From Acidobacteriota bacterium (GTDB lineage Bacteria; Acidobacteriota; Terriglobia; Versatilivoradales; Versatilivoraceae), in NCBI GenBank assembly GCA_022826755.1, contig JAJDUG010000067.1, positions 122,370-186,369 of the forward strand: a DNA stretch of 64,000 nucleotides, read 5' to 3'. A program made the position numbers and the translations under genes. Shown here in pieces: positions 1-9,895 of this stretch (position 1 is the stretch's first letter; each line of letters opens with the position of its first letter). The notes under the pieces were generated by a model. It saw only the letters and a list, made by a program, of their open reading frames with translations, had not been told where the DNA came from and made no database searches.

Positions 1-1244
1 TGGAACCCTCCCGGCCGCAGGACCAGGTCCGGCAAGACATGGGGACTCTGGTTCTCCGCATCTCCGGAATACACCGTGGTTCTCAAGGTAATGTTCCCCC
101 GGTCGGGGGTTCCCATGTTCTGGAGGGCGACGTTCGAGCGGTCCTGGCGGTTCTGGCGCAGCCCGCACAGATAGACCGCTTCCTCGAATCCGGCAGCGGC
201 GGCAATCCCCGGATAGGCCAGGCCGGCTCGGCCGTCGGCCACCCTTGTGGTGGTTCGCACGGTGACGCCAACGTCGGAAGACCCGGAGACCTCCACTCTT
301 AGGGTCCCGATGCGGTTGCCTGAACCGGGAATGGGGATGCCGAGGTTGGTGAGGTAGCCGATGGCGTCGGTTTGGATTCTCTGGTGTCCCGGAGCCAGCC
401 TGTCGGTGGCCGTGCCGCTTCCGCCTCCGCTGTGGGCGGTGTAGGTGTAGTGGAGCGTTGCCTCCTCGGTCCCCCGGTTGGTCAGGGTCAGCTCCGATGT
501 AAACAAGGAGTTATTCCGTCCGGATGCGGTCAGGAGGACTGGGACGAAGATGGCCGAAGAGTTGCCCGGATTGGCGGAAGACGATGGGATGGCGCCGCTC
601 GCCGAGCCGCTGGCGACCGCCGTCAGGCTCGACCCCTTGCCCACCTTCACCGTGGCGCCGGAGTCGTTCACCGTCGGAGTGAGCTTTACGTGGGTGATGG
701 AATTGGCCACCGACGCCGTGTCGGACGTGCTGCCCGAGGCAAAGGTGCCGATGTTCAGCGCCGTGAACGTGCCCGAGGCGCTCGTGCTGCTCGACGCCGT
801 CAGGGCGGACAGGGTCGCGTCGGTGGACTGCATCTGCTGCGCGCAGGACGTGCCGATGCTGAGGGAGACTGGGGTGCCGGGGGTCCAGGTGAGGCCGGTG
901 TTAGACCAACTCGAGGCTGGGTCCGTATTGTCCGGGAAATCAAATGCATTCGAGCCTACGCAGAATTTGAGCGCTTGCAGCGCTGAATTTTTCCCTGCGG
1001 TAAGGGTAACGATTAGATTTCCACCACCACCAATAATTTGGCTAAAGCCATAAGTCTGCCCGCCGACTACAAATTCGTTATCTGTCAGTGCCGAGCTACA
1101 GGCGGACACAGAATGGCAGTTGAGGCCCGTCGGCGGTGTGTACGTCGCCGACCAGACGGGGTTGTTCTGCGCCTCCGCCAGCGCGGCGGCGAACAGCGAC
1201 AGCGCGCCGTGCAGCAGTGCCAGGACGGGGAGACGACGGGACAA
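1..1244 (-). CDS. Secreted protein with cadherin-like beta-sandwich module joined to an acidobacterial repeat domain (3' end outside window)
   Basis: An uninterrupted minus-strand frame runs from a TTG at 1244 to the window edge (about 414 codons); it has no early ATG. It opens with a signal peptide (SRRLPVLALLHGALSLF, then AAALAEAQ). Next comes an Ig/fibronectin-like stretch with paired cysteines (about residues 30-130), then a segment starting STDATLSALTASSS that resembles the cadherin-like beta-sandwich family (PF12733) but stops after about 70 residues, near SGSASGAI. From FVPVLLTASGRNNS onward (about residue 215) the protein looks like the NxSxFxSELTLTNRG-type repeat seen in acidobacterial secreted proteins. 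The join falls inside the first domain, and the N-terminal half has more GC-rich codons than the rest. Function unknown; probably cell surface or extracellular. The reading frame is well supported, the start codon less so, and the fusion may be natural or an assembly artefact. Confidence 0.6.
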   Translation of the reverse strand, partial: MSRRLPVLALLHGALSLFAAALAEAQNNPVWSATYTPPTGLNCHSVSACSSALTDNEFVVGGQTYGFSQIIGGGGNLIVTLTAGKNSALQALKFCVGSNAFDFPDNTDPASSWSNTGLTWTPGTPVSLSIGTSCAQQMQSTDATLSALTASSSTSASGTFTALNIGTFASGSTSDTASVANSITHVKLTPTVNDSGATVKVGKGSSLTAVASGSASGAIPSSSANPGNSSAIFVPVLLTASGRNNSLFTSELTLTNRGTEEATLHYTYTAHSGGGSGTATDRLAPGHQRIQTDAIGYLTNLGIPIPGSGNRIGTLRVEVSGSSDVGVTVRTTTRVADGRAGLAYPGIAAAAGFEEAVYLCGLRQNRQDRSNVALQNMGTPDRGNITLRTTVYSGDAENQSPHVLPDLVLRPGGF

Positions 1245-2433
1245 TCGGGCGCGGGAGCGCCCAGGGTACCGATCAGGGCGGGCGCGACCTCGCGGAGGTG
1301 TCTGCCCGCGAGCCGGGGAACGAGTCGGAGTGAATAACCTCGGTTGAAAAGGGCCGGCCAGGCGCCGGACGCGCGTCGTGCTACTGGGCCGCTGCGCTGG
1401 ATTGTGCAAGCCGAAGCCGGCCCCGCCGTCAAGCGCGGCCGGCCCTTCCCGCGCCCCGTCCGTGGTCAATTCTCCCGCCTCTCGCATTTCTCGTTCCTCT
1501 TCTCCGCACCGGGCCGCCCACCCTAAGGATCGGGCTGTTCGCGAGCCCGCCCCCACCGCCGGCGCACAAGTCGTGTCACCCGTCCGCGCGGTTTTTGCTC
1601 GCGATTGAATTCCGTAAATGACACAGACACTCTATAGCTTTATCCATGCACTTAACGTGTGTCTAGGTGTTATTGTCATGCATATAGGCTGTAATCGCGA
1701 CATTCCGGCGGATGCCTTGCGAAAACGGGGAGAGAACCCTTGAACGACGTAGGCGAACTGAGGCGGGAGAACCTGAAGCCGCAGAGTCGTGGTGTCGGAC
1801 ACGAGATGCCGGTCCGCTCGATGTCGGCGGGCAGGCGGCGATTGTGACTCCCGGCACGCCCAGTTCTGAACGGTCCGCAAGCGGTGTTCGGAATGCCGTG
1901 CAATCCCGTTTGCATTGCGGGGTTGGGTCGGTAAGGTCTTCAACTCCTCGGCCGTGTAGAGGCCGGTGACGTGCACCAGACGGCTGTCCGGCAGCCGCCG
2001 CACCCGCGGCACCCGTTCGTCGACGGGATGGTAGACCTGGAGGTACTCCCGTTTCTGCTCTTCGTCGCCCTGGCGGCCTCGATGCCGCCCTTAGGAAGAT
2101 CAACCAACTGAAGCAGGAAACGCCGGCGTCAATCGGCCGGGGAATGATCGACGATTTCCGTCTCCGGGGGTCAAGCAGATGCCAGCAAATGGGCGTCCAC
2201 CCTTCAGAGTGGGGGGGTGGACATTAAAGGTGGACATGAATTCGACACCCACAACGCCTGTCTCTCAGAGGGCGGAGCCCTCGCCGTTGTGGTTTGGGAC
2301 TTTCCCGAAACGCCTTACAGGACGCGGAACGACACGGATTTCCCGCCTCCGCTGCGAAAACGCGAAGCGAGGCTGCGCCTCGCGTGTCCCCCCCTCGCCC
2401 GGCGTAGCGGCGTGCCGCACGGGAGGGCTGCTG

Positions 2434-2543
2434 GTGGTGAGAGCGACCCCCTATATTTCGGCGCTGGTGCGCCACGGGGGAGGGCAAAGTGGACAGGGGT
2501 CTGGCCACCCTTTGCCTCCCCTTTTCGGGGTCGCTCTCACCAC
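2434..2543. repeat. Nested inverted repeat, 17-bp perfect outer arms
   Basis: The outer arms are 2434-2450 (GTGGTGAGAGCGACCCC) and 2527-2543, its exact reverse complement. Inside lies a second, imperfect pair, 2478-2492 (GGGAGGGCAAAGTGG) and 2505-2520. The DNA could fold into a long cruciform of about 110 bp. It lies 120 bp upstream of a small ribbon-helix-helix-like gene. It resembles a miniature inverted-repeat element or a recombination/replication site; no transposase or target duplication is visible. Confidence 0.6.
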
Positions 2544-2609
2544 AGAGATCCCTGGCGGGAAGGCCATCGAGCGCTCTTTCGCGCTCACGGTGGATGAGTG
2601 TACCCTCGT

Positions 2610-2629
2610 GTAGCTTTGTGTAGCTTTGT
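2610..2629. promoter_or_regulatory. Tandem 10-bp repeat GTAGCTTTGT x2, possible operator
   Basis: Two exact head-to-tail copies of GTAGCTTTGT end 37 bp before the ATG of the ribbon-helix-helix-like gene at 2667. Proteins of that fold often bind short tandem or inverted boxes in their own promoter, one box per helical turn, which fits a 10-bp period. Autoregulation is inference from position only. Confidence 0.4.
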
Positions 2630-2666
2630 AACCTGGTTGTTGCTTAATGTGTTGGAGTGTGTCGTT

Positions 2667-3023
2667 ATGTTGCAACGTGTTCCACTTCATATCCGCGTCT
2701 CTCCCGAAACGCGTCAACGTCTCCAGCCCCTCCGCACCCGGCGGCGCCTCAACGTCGGCTCTTGGCTGCGAGCCCTCATCAATGAGGCGCTCGAACAACA
2801 GCAGACCACAAATGGCCAGAGGCTGAGAAAAGGCAAGCCCGGAGCATGCTCACAACCCGATATCTCCGATCGGCAGCACGAGCAGCTTGCCACCCGGCCC
2901 GACGGTCCCGGACGAAGAATCTCCCGGGTCGAACGGTCGCACGACTGTCCGCCAACGTCCCGAAAGGTCCAGTGGATTCCTTTTCGAATAGAGGGATATA
3001 ATAAGGGGAGGGAAGCAGGATAA
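2667..3023 (+). CDS. Small ribbon-helix-helix-like DNA-binding protein
   Basis: 118 residues from the ATG at 2667. Residues 1-45 fit the ribbon-helix-helix (CopG/Arc-like) pattern: a short strand (VPLHIRVSPE), a first helix (TRQRLQPLRTRRRL) and a second helix after NVGSW (LRALINEALEQ). Members bind DNA as dimers and often serve as antitoxins or plasmid/integrative-element regulators. Beyond residue 50 the sequence is low in hydrophobics and may be disordered or simply read-through, so the true protein could be shorter. An upstream in-frame start at 2598 would add an unlikely leader and would run over the tandem repeat region. No toxin gene is visible next to it. The isolated setting in a gene-poor region with inverted repeats suggests a remnant of a mobile element. 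Confidence 0.4.
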   Translation: MLQRVPLHIRVSPETRQRLQPLRTRRRLNVGSWLRALINEALEQQQTTNGQRLRKGKPGACSQPDISDRQHEQLATRPDGPGRRISRVERSHDCPPTSRKVQWIPFRIEGYNKGREAG

Positions 3024-3390
3024 ATCACATTAAGTCTATTATAATCAGTAGATACAAGTGATCGAGTGCAGTCTCTACAGCAGCGTTTCGTCCTCTCTAT
3101 ATCCTGTTCATCCTGTCTATCCATGTTCCCTGATGCAGCCGACCGGTTGGACGGAACATTTCCCGGTTGCCGAAACCTCATGATGTCAGGTTGTTTCACC
3201 CGCGAATGATTCGCCCCGTCGTCGGGGGCGGGGGCGGAACTTGCCTGAATCGACGGTAGTGTTTACCATCCTGACGTACGGGCCTGAACCTTGACATGAA
3301 TCAGTCTCTTCGTGCGCTTTCGCGGTTCTTCGTGTCCCTTCGTGGATATCTCTTTTTCCTGCTTGTCGTTCTGAGACGACCCCTCCCCCT
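3024..3390. other. Intergenic region with low-complexity repeat tracts
   Basis: No gene is seen. The region contains an ATCCTGTTCATCCTGTCTAT tract at about 3101-3127 (two near-copies of TCATCCTGT) and a TTCGTG-type tract at 3304-3360 directly before cmk. No clear Shine-Dalgarno sequence precedes cmk. Confidence 0.6.
3304..3360. repeat. TTCGTG-type interspersed repeat tract
   Basis: The tract contains CTTCGTGCGC, TTCTTCGTGTCC and CTTCGTGGATATCTCTTTTT. The last unit recurs with small changes at 18050-18107, 24428-24450 and 44614-44668, always between genes. Here it sits in the leader of cmk. Confidence 0.6.
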
Positions 3391-4077
3391 ATGACCCGCT
3401 TCCGCATCGCCATCGATGGTCCCTCGGGGGCCGGGAAGAGCACGGTTGCCCGAAGGGTCGCCCAGCGGCTGGGATACCTTTATATCGACACCGGGGCCAT
3501 GTACCGCGCCGTCGGTCTCAAGGTCATCCGGGAGCAGTTGCCGTGGGACCAGGCGAATGCCATCGTTGAAGCCGCCCGGCGGGCCCGGATCGAGCTGATA
3601 GCCGGCCCGCGGGGGCTTCGCGTCTTTCTGGACGGGGTGGACGTGTCCGAGGCCATTCGTACCGAAGCCGTGGGCCAGGCGGCCTCCCGAGTGTCCAGCA
3701 TTCCGGGGGTGCGCAAGATCCTGGTTCGAGCTCAGCAGGACCTGGGCAGGCGCGGCCGGGTGGTCATGGAAGGCAGAGACATCGGGACCAAGGTGTTTCC
3801 CGAGGCGGAAGTGAAGATTTTCCTGGACGCGTCCGAACCCACCCGTGCCCGGCGGCGATTCACCCAGATTCGCCGAAACAGGGGGGCCTTGGACCTGGAA
3901 GGTATTCTCGAGGAAATACGGCAGCGGGATCGGCGCGACCGGGAGCGTGCCGACTCACCTCTGGTACAAGCCCAAGACGCGCGCTACCTGGACACTTCCA
4001 ACCAGACGGCAGACGAGGTGGTCGAGAAAATTCTCAAGATGGTCCGGGTCGTGGAGAAGAAGTCCGGCAGCGGTTGA
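3391..4077 (+). CDS. cmk: Cytidylate kinase
   Basis: The enzyme phosphorylates CMP and dCMP to the diphosphates with ATP, a cytoplasmic step of pyrimidine nucleotide supply. The 228-residue length is normal for bacterial Cmk. The P-loop GPSGAGKST is at residues 10-18, the CMP-binding segment YIDTGAMYRAV at 31-41, and GRDIGT near 128; basic lid residues (RARRRFTQIRRN) follow. The ATG at 3391 places the P-loop at the usual distance from the N-terminus. It converges on rho, which ends 47 bp away on the other strand. The common partner rpsA is not next to it. Confidence 0.96.
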   Translation: MTRFRIAIDGPSGAGKSTVARRVAQRLGYLYIDTGAMYRAVGLKVIREQLPWDQANAIVEAARRARIELIAGPRGLRVFLDGVDVSEAIRTEAVGQAASRVSSIPGVRKILVRAQQDLGRRGRVVMEGRDIGTKVFPEAEVKIFLDASEPTRARRRFTQIRRNRGALDLEGILEEIRQRDRRDRERADSPLVQAQDARYLDTSNQTADEVVEKILKMVRVVEKKSGSG

Positions 4078-4124
4078 GTGTCGGGAGAAACAGCAGGAGT
4101 GGTGAACGGATCCGGCGGACCGAC

Positions 4125-5378
4125 TCAGCCTCCGTTGCTCATGGAGGCGAGGAATTCCTTGTTCGACCTCCTCTTGGAGAGCCGCTCCAGCATCAGCTCC
4201 ATGGTCTCGACCGCCGAAAGCGGATTGAGCACCTTCCGTAACACCCACACTCGATTGAGTTCATCCTTGGGCATCAGCAACTCTTCCTTGCGGGTACCGG
4301 AGCGGTTGATGTCGATGGCCGGAAAGACCCGTTTTTCCACCAGCTTTCTCTCCAGGTGAACCTCCATGTTGCCGGTCCCCTTGAACTCCTCGAAGATGAC
4401 GTCATCCATGCGGCTTCCCGTGTCGATCAGCGCCGTCGCGATGATGGTCAGGCTCCCGCCCTCTTCGATGTTGCGAGCCGCGCCGAAGAACCGCTTCGGT
4501 CTCTGCAGCGCATTGGAGTCCACCCCACCCGAAAGCACCTTGCCCGACGGGGGCACGATGGTGTTGTAGGCGCGAGCCAGACGGGTTATCGAGTCCAGCA
4601 GGATCACCACGTCCCGCTTGTGTTCCACCAGCCGTTTTGCCTTCTCGATCACCATCTCGGCGACCTGCACGTGGCGAGTGGCCGGCTCGTCGAAGGTCGA
4701 GCTGATAACCTCGCCGTTGACGGACCGCTGCATGTCGGTGACCTCTTCGGGCCTCTCGTCGATCAGCAGCACGATCAGGATGATTTCAGGATGGTTGTGG
4801 GTGACGGAGTTGGCGATGGTTTGCAGCAGCATGGTCTTCCCGGTCCTGGGCGGCGAAACGATAAGCCCGCGCTGGCCCTTGCCGATGGGCACCATCAGAT
4901 CCATGACCCGTGCCGAGAGGTTGTCGGGCTGGGTCTCCAGCCGGATTCGGTCCTCGGGGTAGAGCGGCGTGAGGTTGTCGAAGAAGATCTTGTTGCGGGC
5001 AACGTCGGGATGCTCGAAATTGATGGCTTCGACCTTGATCAAGGCGAAGTAACGCTCCCCGTCCTTGGGCGGTCGAATCTGACCCGAGACAGTGTCGCCC
5101 GTATGCAGGTCGAATTTGCGGATCTGGGAGGGAGATACGTAGATATCGTCCGGTCCCGGCAGGTAGTTGTAGTCAGGCGCTCGCAAGAACCCAAAGCCGT
5201 CGGGAAGCGTCTCCAACACTCCCTCGGAGAAAATCAGTCCGTTTTTCTCCGTCTGGGCCTGCAGAATCTTGAAAATCAACTCCTGTTTCCGCATTCCGGT
5301 TGCGCCGGCCACGTTCAGATCCTTGGCGATCTGAGTCAGGGCGGCGATGTTCATTTCTTTAAGCTCGGCAATGTCCAT
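4125..5378 (-). CDS. rho: Transcription termination factor Rho
   Basis: A hexameric RNA-dependent ATPase that ends transcription at Rho-dependent sites. Start taken at the ATG at 5378 (MDIAELKEM), giving 417 residues, because AAGGAG lies at the right spacing and this is the usual Rho start; an upstream ATG at 5423 is unlikely. The N-terminal helical domain (1-45) is followed by the cold-shock-like RNA-binding domain with GFGFLR at 61-66 and the RecA-like motor with Walker A PPRTGKT near 176-182. [13 protein letters not shown] (Walker B region) and the Q/R-loop segments are intact. It is last in the engB-lon direction and separated from engB by about 90 bp. Confidence 0.97.
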   Translation of the reverse strand: MDIAELKEMNIAALTQIAKDLNVAGATGMRKQELIFKILQAQTEKNGLIFSEGVLETLPDGFGFLRAPDYNYLPGPDDIYVSPSQIRKFDLHTGDTVSGQIRPPKDGERYFALIKVEAINFEHPDVARNKIFFDNLTPLYPEDRIRLETQPDNLSARVMDLMVPIGKGQRGLIVSPPRTGKTMLLQTIANSVTHNHPEIILIVLLIDERPEEVTDMQRSVNGEVISSTFDEPATRHVQVAEMVIEKAKRLVEHKRDVVILLDSITRLARAYNTIVPPSGKVLSGGVDSNALQRPKRFFGAARNIEEGGSLTIIATALIDTGSRMDDVIFEEFKGTGNMEVHLERKLVEKRVFPAIDINRSGTRKEELLMPKDELNRVWVLRKVLNPLSAVETMELMLERLSKRRSNKEFLASMSNGG

Positions 5379-5467
5379 AAAGACTCCTTGGATTTTTCGG
5401 GATTCAACGTCGGGGATGGGCAACCGGCCCGGTCGGGCGGCGCCTCATCTGAAATTTGGCGATGGGT

Positions 5468-6058
5468 CTACGGCTGTGCTGTCCCCTGGATATGACGACT
5501 CAGAAGTGCCCAGACGTTGTCACGGCCGGTCCTCCTGGTGGCGGAGTAAGCCACCACCGTGGCTGCTGGTGCCAGTGTCCGGGTGTGTTTGAGCGATTTC
5601 TGCAACTCGCTTCCGGATAGCCTGTCGGCCTTGGTAGAAACCATAAAAAAGGGAAGGGAAAACTGTTGCAACCTCTCGAGGGTTTGCAGATCGTGCCCGG
5701 TTGGACCAATCCGCGAGTCAATGATCGATACGCATACGGCCAGCTTCTCACGTTTTCGGATATAGCTGTCGAACAAACGGGCCCACCCCAGTCTCATCTC
5801 CTTTGAAACCTTGGCGTAGCCATAACCCGGGCAGTCGACAAAATAGAAACGTCCGTTGATTCTGAAAAAATGGAGCAGTCGGGTTCGCCCCGGAGTGGAA
5901 CTGGTGCGGGCGAGTCCCCTTCGCCCTAGCAGACTGTTTATCAAGCTGGATTTGCCGACATTGGAGCGGCCGATGAATGCGATTTCAGGAAGGTCATCCC
6001 GTGGAAATCGGGACGGATCAGGAGCGCTGCACACCAACTCGGCGGAATGGATCTTCAA
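5468..6058 (-). CDS. engB: Ribosome biogenesis GTPase EngB (YsxC/YihA)
   Basis: An essential GTPase that helps assemble the 50S ribosomal subunit. At 196 residues it has family length. G1 is GRSNVGKSS (30-38), G2 lies in the segment TSSTPGRT, G3 is DCPGYGY and G4 is STKAD. Its ATG overlaps the stop codon of lon by four bases (ATGA), so the two are translationally coupled, an arrangement known from other phyla where lon and ysxC are neighbours. Confidence 0.96.
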   Translation of the reverse strand: MKIHSAELVCSAPDPSRFPRDDLPEIAFIGRSNVGKSSLINSLLGRRGLARTSSTPGRTRLLHFFRINGRFYFVDCPGYGYAKVSKEMRLGWARLFDSYIRKREKLAVCVSIIDSRIGPTGHDLQTLERLQQFSLPFFMVSTKADRLSGSELQKSLKHTRTLAPAATVVAYSATRRTGRDNVWALLSRHIQGTAQP

Positions 6059-8481
6059 TGGGTTATGGAATCTTGAGAAAAGTCCTTCTCCATTGAAGGC
6101 TTGTACTCCTCGATCTTGTCCTCCGCTTTCTCCTTGGCGACCGGGATCTCATCTTCCAGGGCGATCTTCAGCACCTCGTCCATGGTCTCGACGAAGTGCA
6201 TCGAAAAATGCGCCTGGATGTTCTCGGGCACCTCGGAAAGATCCTTCTCATTTCCCTTGGGCAAGACGGCCACCTTGATCCCGGCCCGGTGCGCGGCCAG
6301 CAGCTTCTCCTTCATGCCGCCAATGGGCAGCACCTTGCCCCGCAAAGTGATTTCACCCGTCATGGCCACGTCCGGCCGCACCGGGATCTTGGTCAGGGAA
6401 GAGACCATGGCCGTGGCCATGGTGATGCCGGCCGAGGGTCCGTCCTTGGGAATGGCTCCTTCGGGCACGTGGACATGCATGTCGAAGTTGCGGTGAAACT
6501 CCCGCGGAACTCCCAGCCGGTTGGAACGGGAACGCACGTAGCTCATGGCGGCTTGCGCCGACTCCTGCATGACCTCTCCCAACTTTCCGGTCAAGGTCAG
6601 GCGCCCCTTGCCTTCCATCAAGGTGGCCTCGGTGCTTAACACTTCTCCCCCGACTTCGGTCCAGGCCAGCCCGGTGGCAAGCCCGACTTCGCTTTTCTCC
6701 GCCGAGCGCGTGTTGCGGAACTTGATGACTCCCAGATAGTCATTCAAATCCTTCCGGTCAACTTCGCGCGAGACTCCGGCGCCCTCCTTGACCACCTTGC
6801 GGGCAACCTTGCGGCAGATCGAAGCGATCTCCCGCTCCAGGTTGCGCACACCCGACTCCCGGGTGTAATTCTGGATGATCCCCAGGATGGACTCGTCCGA
6901 CAGAACCAGGTTCTTCTCCTTCAAACCGTTCCTGGGAAGCTGCTTCTTGACCAGGTAGCGTTTGGCGATCTCCAGCTTCTCGGCCTCGGTGTACCCCGAA
7001 ATACGAATGACTTCCATTCGGTCCTGCAGAGGCTGGGGGATGGTGTGAATGACGTTGGCGGTGGCAATGAACATGACCTGCGACAGGTCATATTCCACAT
7101 CCAGGTAGTGGTCCACAAAGCAGTGGTTCTGCTCCGGATCCAATACTTCCAGCAGGGCCGCCGAAGGGTCCCCGCGGAAATCCATGCTCATCTTGTCCAC
7201 TTCGTCCAGCAGAAAGACCGGGTTCTTGGTTCCGGCTTTCTTCATCATCTGGATGATCTGCCCCGGCAAGGCTCCGATATAGGTCCGGCGATGCCCGCGG
7301 ACTTCGGCCTCGTCCCGGACTCCTCCCAAGGACAGGCGGACGAATTTGCGCCCGGTCGCCCTGGCTATGGAACCCGCCAGCGACGATTTCCCCACCCCCG
7401 GGGGACCCACCAGGCAGAGAATCGAACCCTTGGGGTTTTTCACCAACTGGCGCACGGCCAGGAACTCCAGGATTCGCTCCTTGACCTTCTCCAACCCGTA
7501 GTGGTCCTCTTCAAGAACCTTTTCCGCCCGTTCGATCTTCTGAATTTCCTTGGAACGTTTCTTCCAGGGAACTGCCAGCAGCCAATCGATGTAATTTCGG
7601 GAGACGGTGGACTCGGCCGACATGGGAGGCATCATCTCCAGCCGCTTCACCTCCTGCATGGCTTTTTCAAGGGCCTCCTTGGGCATGCCGGCTGCTTCGA
7701 TCTTCTTCTTGAGCTCATCCACCTCCGATTTCTCATTACGGCCCAGCTCCTTCTGAATGGCCTTCATCTTCTCATTCAGGTAGTACTCCTTCTGGGCCTT
7801 TTCCATCTGACGCTTGACCCGCGAGTTGATGGAACGATCCACGTTCAGCTTCTCGATCTCCACATCCAGAATGTCCTTCAGGCGGTGGAGCCGGTCCACC
7901 GGATTGAAGATTTCCAGCAATTCCTGCTTTTCCTCGATGGTGACGGCCAAATTGGCAGCCACGGTATCGGCCAGGCGATCGATGTCCTCGACGCGCACGG
8001 CGGCCACCATGGTGTCGTAATTCAGGTTCTGGCTCAGTTTCACATACTGCTCGAACAACGAGGTGACCTTGTTGACCAGTGTCTCGGTATCGCCTTGCGC
8101 CGAGCGGGCGGGGGAGGTCGGCCGCAAGACGGCCTTCATGTACTCATCCTCTTCCAGGACTTGAAGCGCCTTGGCGCGCTCCAACCCTTCCACCAGCACC
8201 TTGATGTTGCCGTCCGGAAGGCGCAGGCTCTGGACGATATTGGCGATGGTCCCGGTGGAATAGATCTCTGAGGGCTGCGGATCGTCGACCGCGGCATCGT
8301 GCTGGGTGGCCAGGAAGATCCGCTTGTCCCCGCTGAAGGCGACGTCCAGGGCTTTCACCGAGGCCGGCCGGCCGATCACGAAGGGAATCATCATGTAGGG
8401 GAAGAGCACCACGTCCCGAATGGGAACCATGGGCAAGAGGGTGTTTTCCGATTTTTCCTTGGGCTTACCGAACATCGACAT
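6055..8481 (-). CDS. lon: ATP-dependent protease La (Lon)
   Basis: Cytoplasmic hexameric AAA+ serine protease that degrades misfolded and regulatory proteins. 808 residues. Order of domains: LON substrate-binding domain (about 15-210), coiled coil (about 220-300), AAA+ module with Walker [10 protein letters not shown] near 357 and Walker [10 protein letters not shown], and the protease domain with the catalytic serine in KDGPSAGI near 681 and the catalytic lysine about 43 residues later ([14 protein letters not shown]). The ATG at 8481 gives the usual N-terminus. Lies 37 bp after clpX in the same direction and overlaps engB. Confidence 0.97.
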   Translation of the reverse strand: MSMFGKPKEKSENTLLPMVPIRDVVLFPYMMIPFVIGRPASVKALDVAFSGDKRIFLATQHDAAVDDPQPSEIYSTGTIANIVQSLRLPDGNIKVLVEGLERAKALQVLEEDEYMKAVLRPTSPARSAQGDTETLVNKVTSLFEQYVKLSQNLNYDTMVAAVRVEDIDRLADTVAANLAVTIEEKQELLEIFNPVDRLHRLKDILDVEIEKLNVDRSINSRVKRQMEKAQKEYYLNEKMKAIQKELGRNEKSEVDELKKKIEAAGMPKEALEKAMQEVKRLEMMPPMSAESTVSRNYIDWLLAVPWKKRSKEIQKIERAEKVLEEDHYGLEKVKERILEFLAVRQLVKNPKGSILCLVGPPGVGKSSLAGSIARATGRKFVRLSLGGVRDEAEVRGHRRTYIGALPGQIIQMMKKAGTKNPVFLLDEVDKMSMDFRGDPSAALLEVLDPEQNHCFVDHYLDVEYDLSQVMFIATANVIHTIPQPLQDRMEVIRISGYTEAEKLEIAKRYLVKKQLPRNGLKEKNLVLSDESILGIIQNYTRESGVRNLEREIASICRKVARKVVKEGAGVSREVDRKDLNDYLGVIKFRNTRSAEKSEVGLATGLAWTEVGGEVLSTEATLMEGKGRLTLTGKLGEVMQESAQAAMSYVRSRSNRLGVPREFHRNFDMHVHVPEGAIPKDGPSAGITMATAMVSSLTKIPVRPDVAMTGEITLRGKVLPIGGMKEKLLAAHRAGIKVAVLPKGNEKDLSEVPENIQAHFSMHFVETMDEVLKIALEDEIPVAKEKAEDKIEEYKPSMEKDFSQDSITH

Positions 8482-8518
8482 TCCGCTTTCTCGAGTAAAA
8501 CAGGTTTCGTGCCGTGGT

Positions 8519-9754
8519 TTATCCTGCCTTTTCCAGGAGCGAGAGATCGATGGAGTTGGCAGTCACCATCTCCTTGGTCACCACAAACTCCTTGATCTTT
8601 CGCTGGGCAGGCAGCAGGTACATGAGGTCGAGCATTAGTTCCTCGATGATGATGCGCAGCCCCCGTGCGCCGACCTTCCGTTGCTGGGCCAGTTCTGCAA
8701 TTCCCTCCAGGGCGTCCTGATTAAAGTGTAGCTTGACTCCTTCATATTCGAACAACTTCTGATACTGCTTCACCAGAGCATTCTTCGGCTTGGTCAGAAT
8801 CTCAACCAGGGCAGCGATATCCAGATCTCCCAGGGTTCCGACCACGGGCATGCGCCCCACAAACTCGGGGATCAAGCCGTACCTGATCAGATCCTGCGGC
8901 TCCACTCTCTCCAGCATGGCCAGGTTGCGCCTCTGCTGCACCGTCTTGACGTCACTGCGAAAACCGAGAGTTCTCTTGCCGATGCGCCGCTCGACGACTT
9001 TCTCCAGCCCAACGAAGGCCCCGCCGCAGATGAAAAGTATATTGGTCGTATCGACCTGGGTGAACTCCTGGTGGGGATGTTTCCTTCCACCCTGAGGCGG
9101 CACGTTGGCGATCGTTCCCTCCAGGATTTTCAGCAGTGCCTGCTGCACCCCTTCTCCGGACACGTCCCGAGTGATGGAGGGATTCTCGTCTTTTCGGCAA
9201 ATCTTGTCCACCTCATCGATGTAAATCATGCCGTGCTGGCATTTCTCCACATCCCCGCCGGCGCTCTGAAGCAATTTCAAAATGATGTTCTCGACATCCT
9301 CACCCACGTAGCCGGCTTCGGTCAGGGTGGTGGCGTCCACGATGGCAAAGGGCACACTGAGCCTCTTGGCCAAGGTCTGAGCCAGCAGTGTCTTGCCCGT
9401 CCCGGTGGGGCCGATCAACAGGATATTGCTCTTGGTCAGCTCGACTTCGCTGCGCCGGCGGGCGAGCTCGATTCGCTTGTAGTGGTTGTAGACCGCCACG
9501 GCCAGCTTTTTCTTGGTTTTCTCCTGGCCAATGACGTATTCGTCCAGATAGGCCTTGACCTCGTGCGGCTTCGGCAGCGGGCGGGGCTTGGCGTCGGAAT
9601 CAACACCCTGGTCGTCATCGATGATGTCGTTACAGACCCGGACACACTCGTCGCAGATGAAAACGGTGGGACCGGCGATCAGCTTGCGGACGTCATTCTG
9701 ACTCTTGTTGCAGAAGGAACATCTCAAAGATTCCTCGGTGCTGTTTCTTTTCAA
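8519..9754 (-). CDS. clpX: ClpX, ATPase subunit of ClpXP
   Basis: AAA+ unfoldase that feeds substrates to ClpP. The best start is the TTG at 9754 ([15 protein letters not shown]), preceded by GGAGG six bases away, giving 411 residues; the upstream ATG at 9814 would add 20 residues not seen in the family. The zinc-binding domain has CSFC and CDEC pairs within the first 45 residues, Walker A GPTGTGKT at about 114-121, Walker [11 protein letters not shown], and the ClpP-docking IGF-type loop region is present as LGF. It is separated from clpP by a secreted-protein gene, unlike the usual clpP-clpX adjacency. Confidence 0.96.
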   Translation of the reverse strand: MKRNSTEESLRCSFCNKSQNDVRKLIAGPTVFICDECVRVCNDIIDDDQGVDSDAKPRPLPKPHEVKAYLDEYVIGQEKTKKKLAVAVYNHYKRIELARRRSEVELTKSNILLIGPTGTGKTLLAQTLAKRLSVPFAIVDATTLTEAGYVGEDVENIILKLLQSAGGDVEKCQHGMIYIDEVDKICRKDENPSITRDVSGEGVQQALLKILEGTIANVPPQGGRKHPHQEFTQVDTTNILFICGGAFVGLEKVVERRIGKRTLGFRSDVKTVQQRRNLAMLERVEPQDLIRYGLIPEFVGRMPVVGTLGDLDIAALVEILTKPKNALVKQYQKLFEYEGVKLHFNQDALEGIAELAQQRKVGARGLRIIIEELMLDLMYLLPAQRKIKEFVVTKEMVTANSIDLSLLEKAG

Positions 9755-9895
9755 GTCAGCTCCTCCGGTCGGCTTGCCGAATCCTGTCCGGGACACGCGC
9801 CGACTCGACGGCATCCATCCCCCGGTGCCGCGGAGGCACCGTGGGACGGTCCCGCCCTGGATTCTCCGACAATCCCCGGTATAAGTTACTGCAGA

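Larger units (their letters stand above)
1245..2666. other. Gene-poor region, no convincing CDS
   Basis: About 1.4 kb in which no frame gives a recognisable protein. Open frames on both strands are short, arginine/proline-rich and overlap one another, as expected of non-coding GC-rich DNA. One minus-strand frame (about 1900-2080) reads somewhat more protein-like (REYLQVYHPVDERV, HVTGLYTAEELKTL) and could be the remnant of a decayed gene, but no family is recognised. The right third carries a nested inverted repeat and a tandem 10-mer, listed separately. Confidence 0.5.

Noticed and set aside
1632..2103. Two overlapping minus-strand frames of 126 and 146 codons
   Set aside because: No family recognised; frames disagree with each other and look like non-coding GC-rich DNA, possibly a decayed gene.
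2179..2613. Plus-strand frames across the inverted repeat
   Set aside because: Their translations simply follow the palindromic DNA and show no domain pattern.
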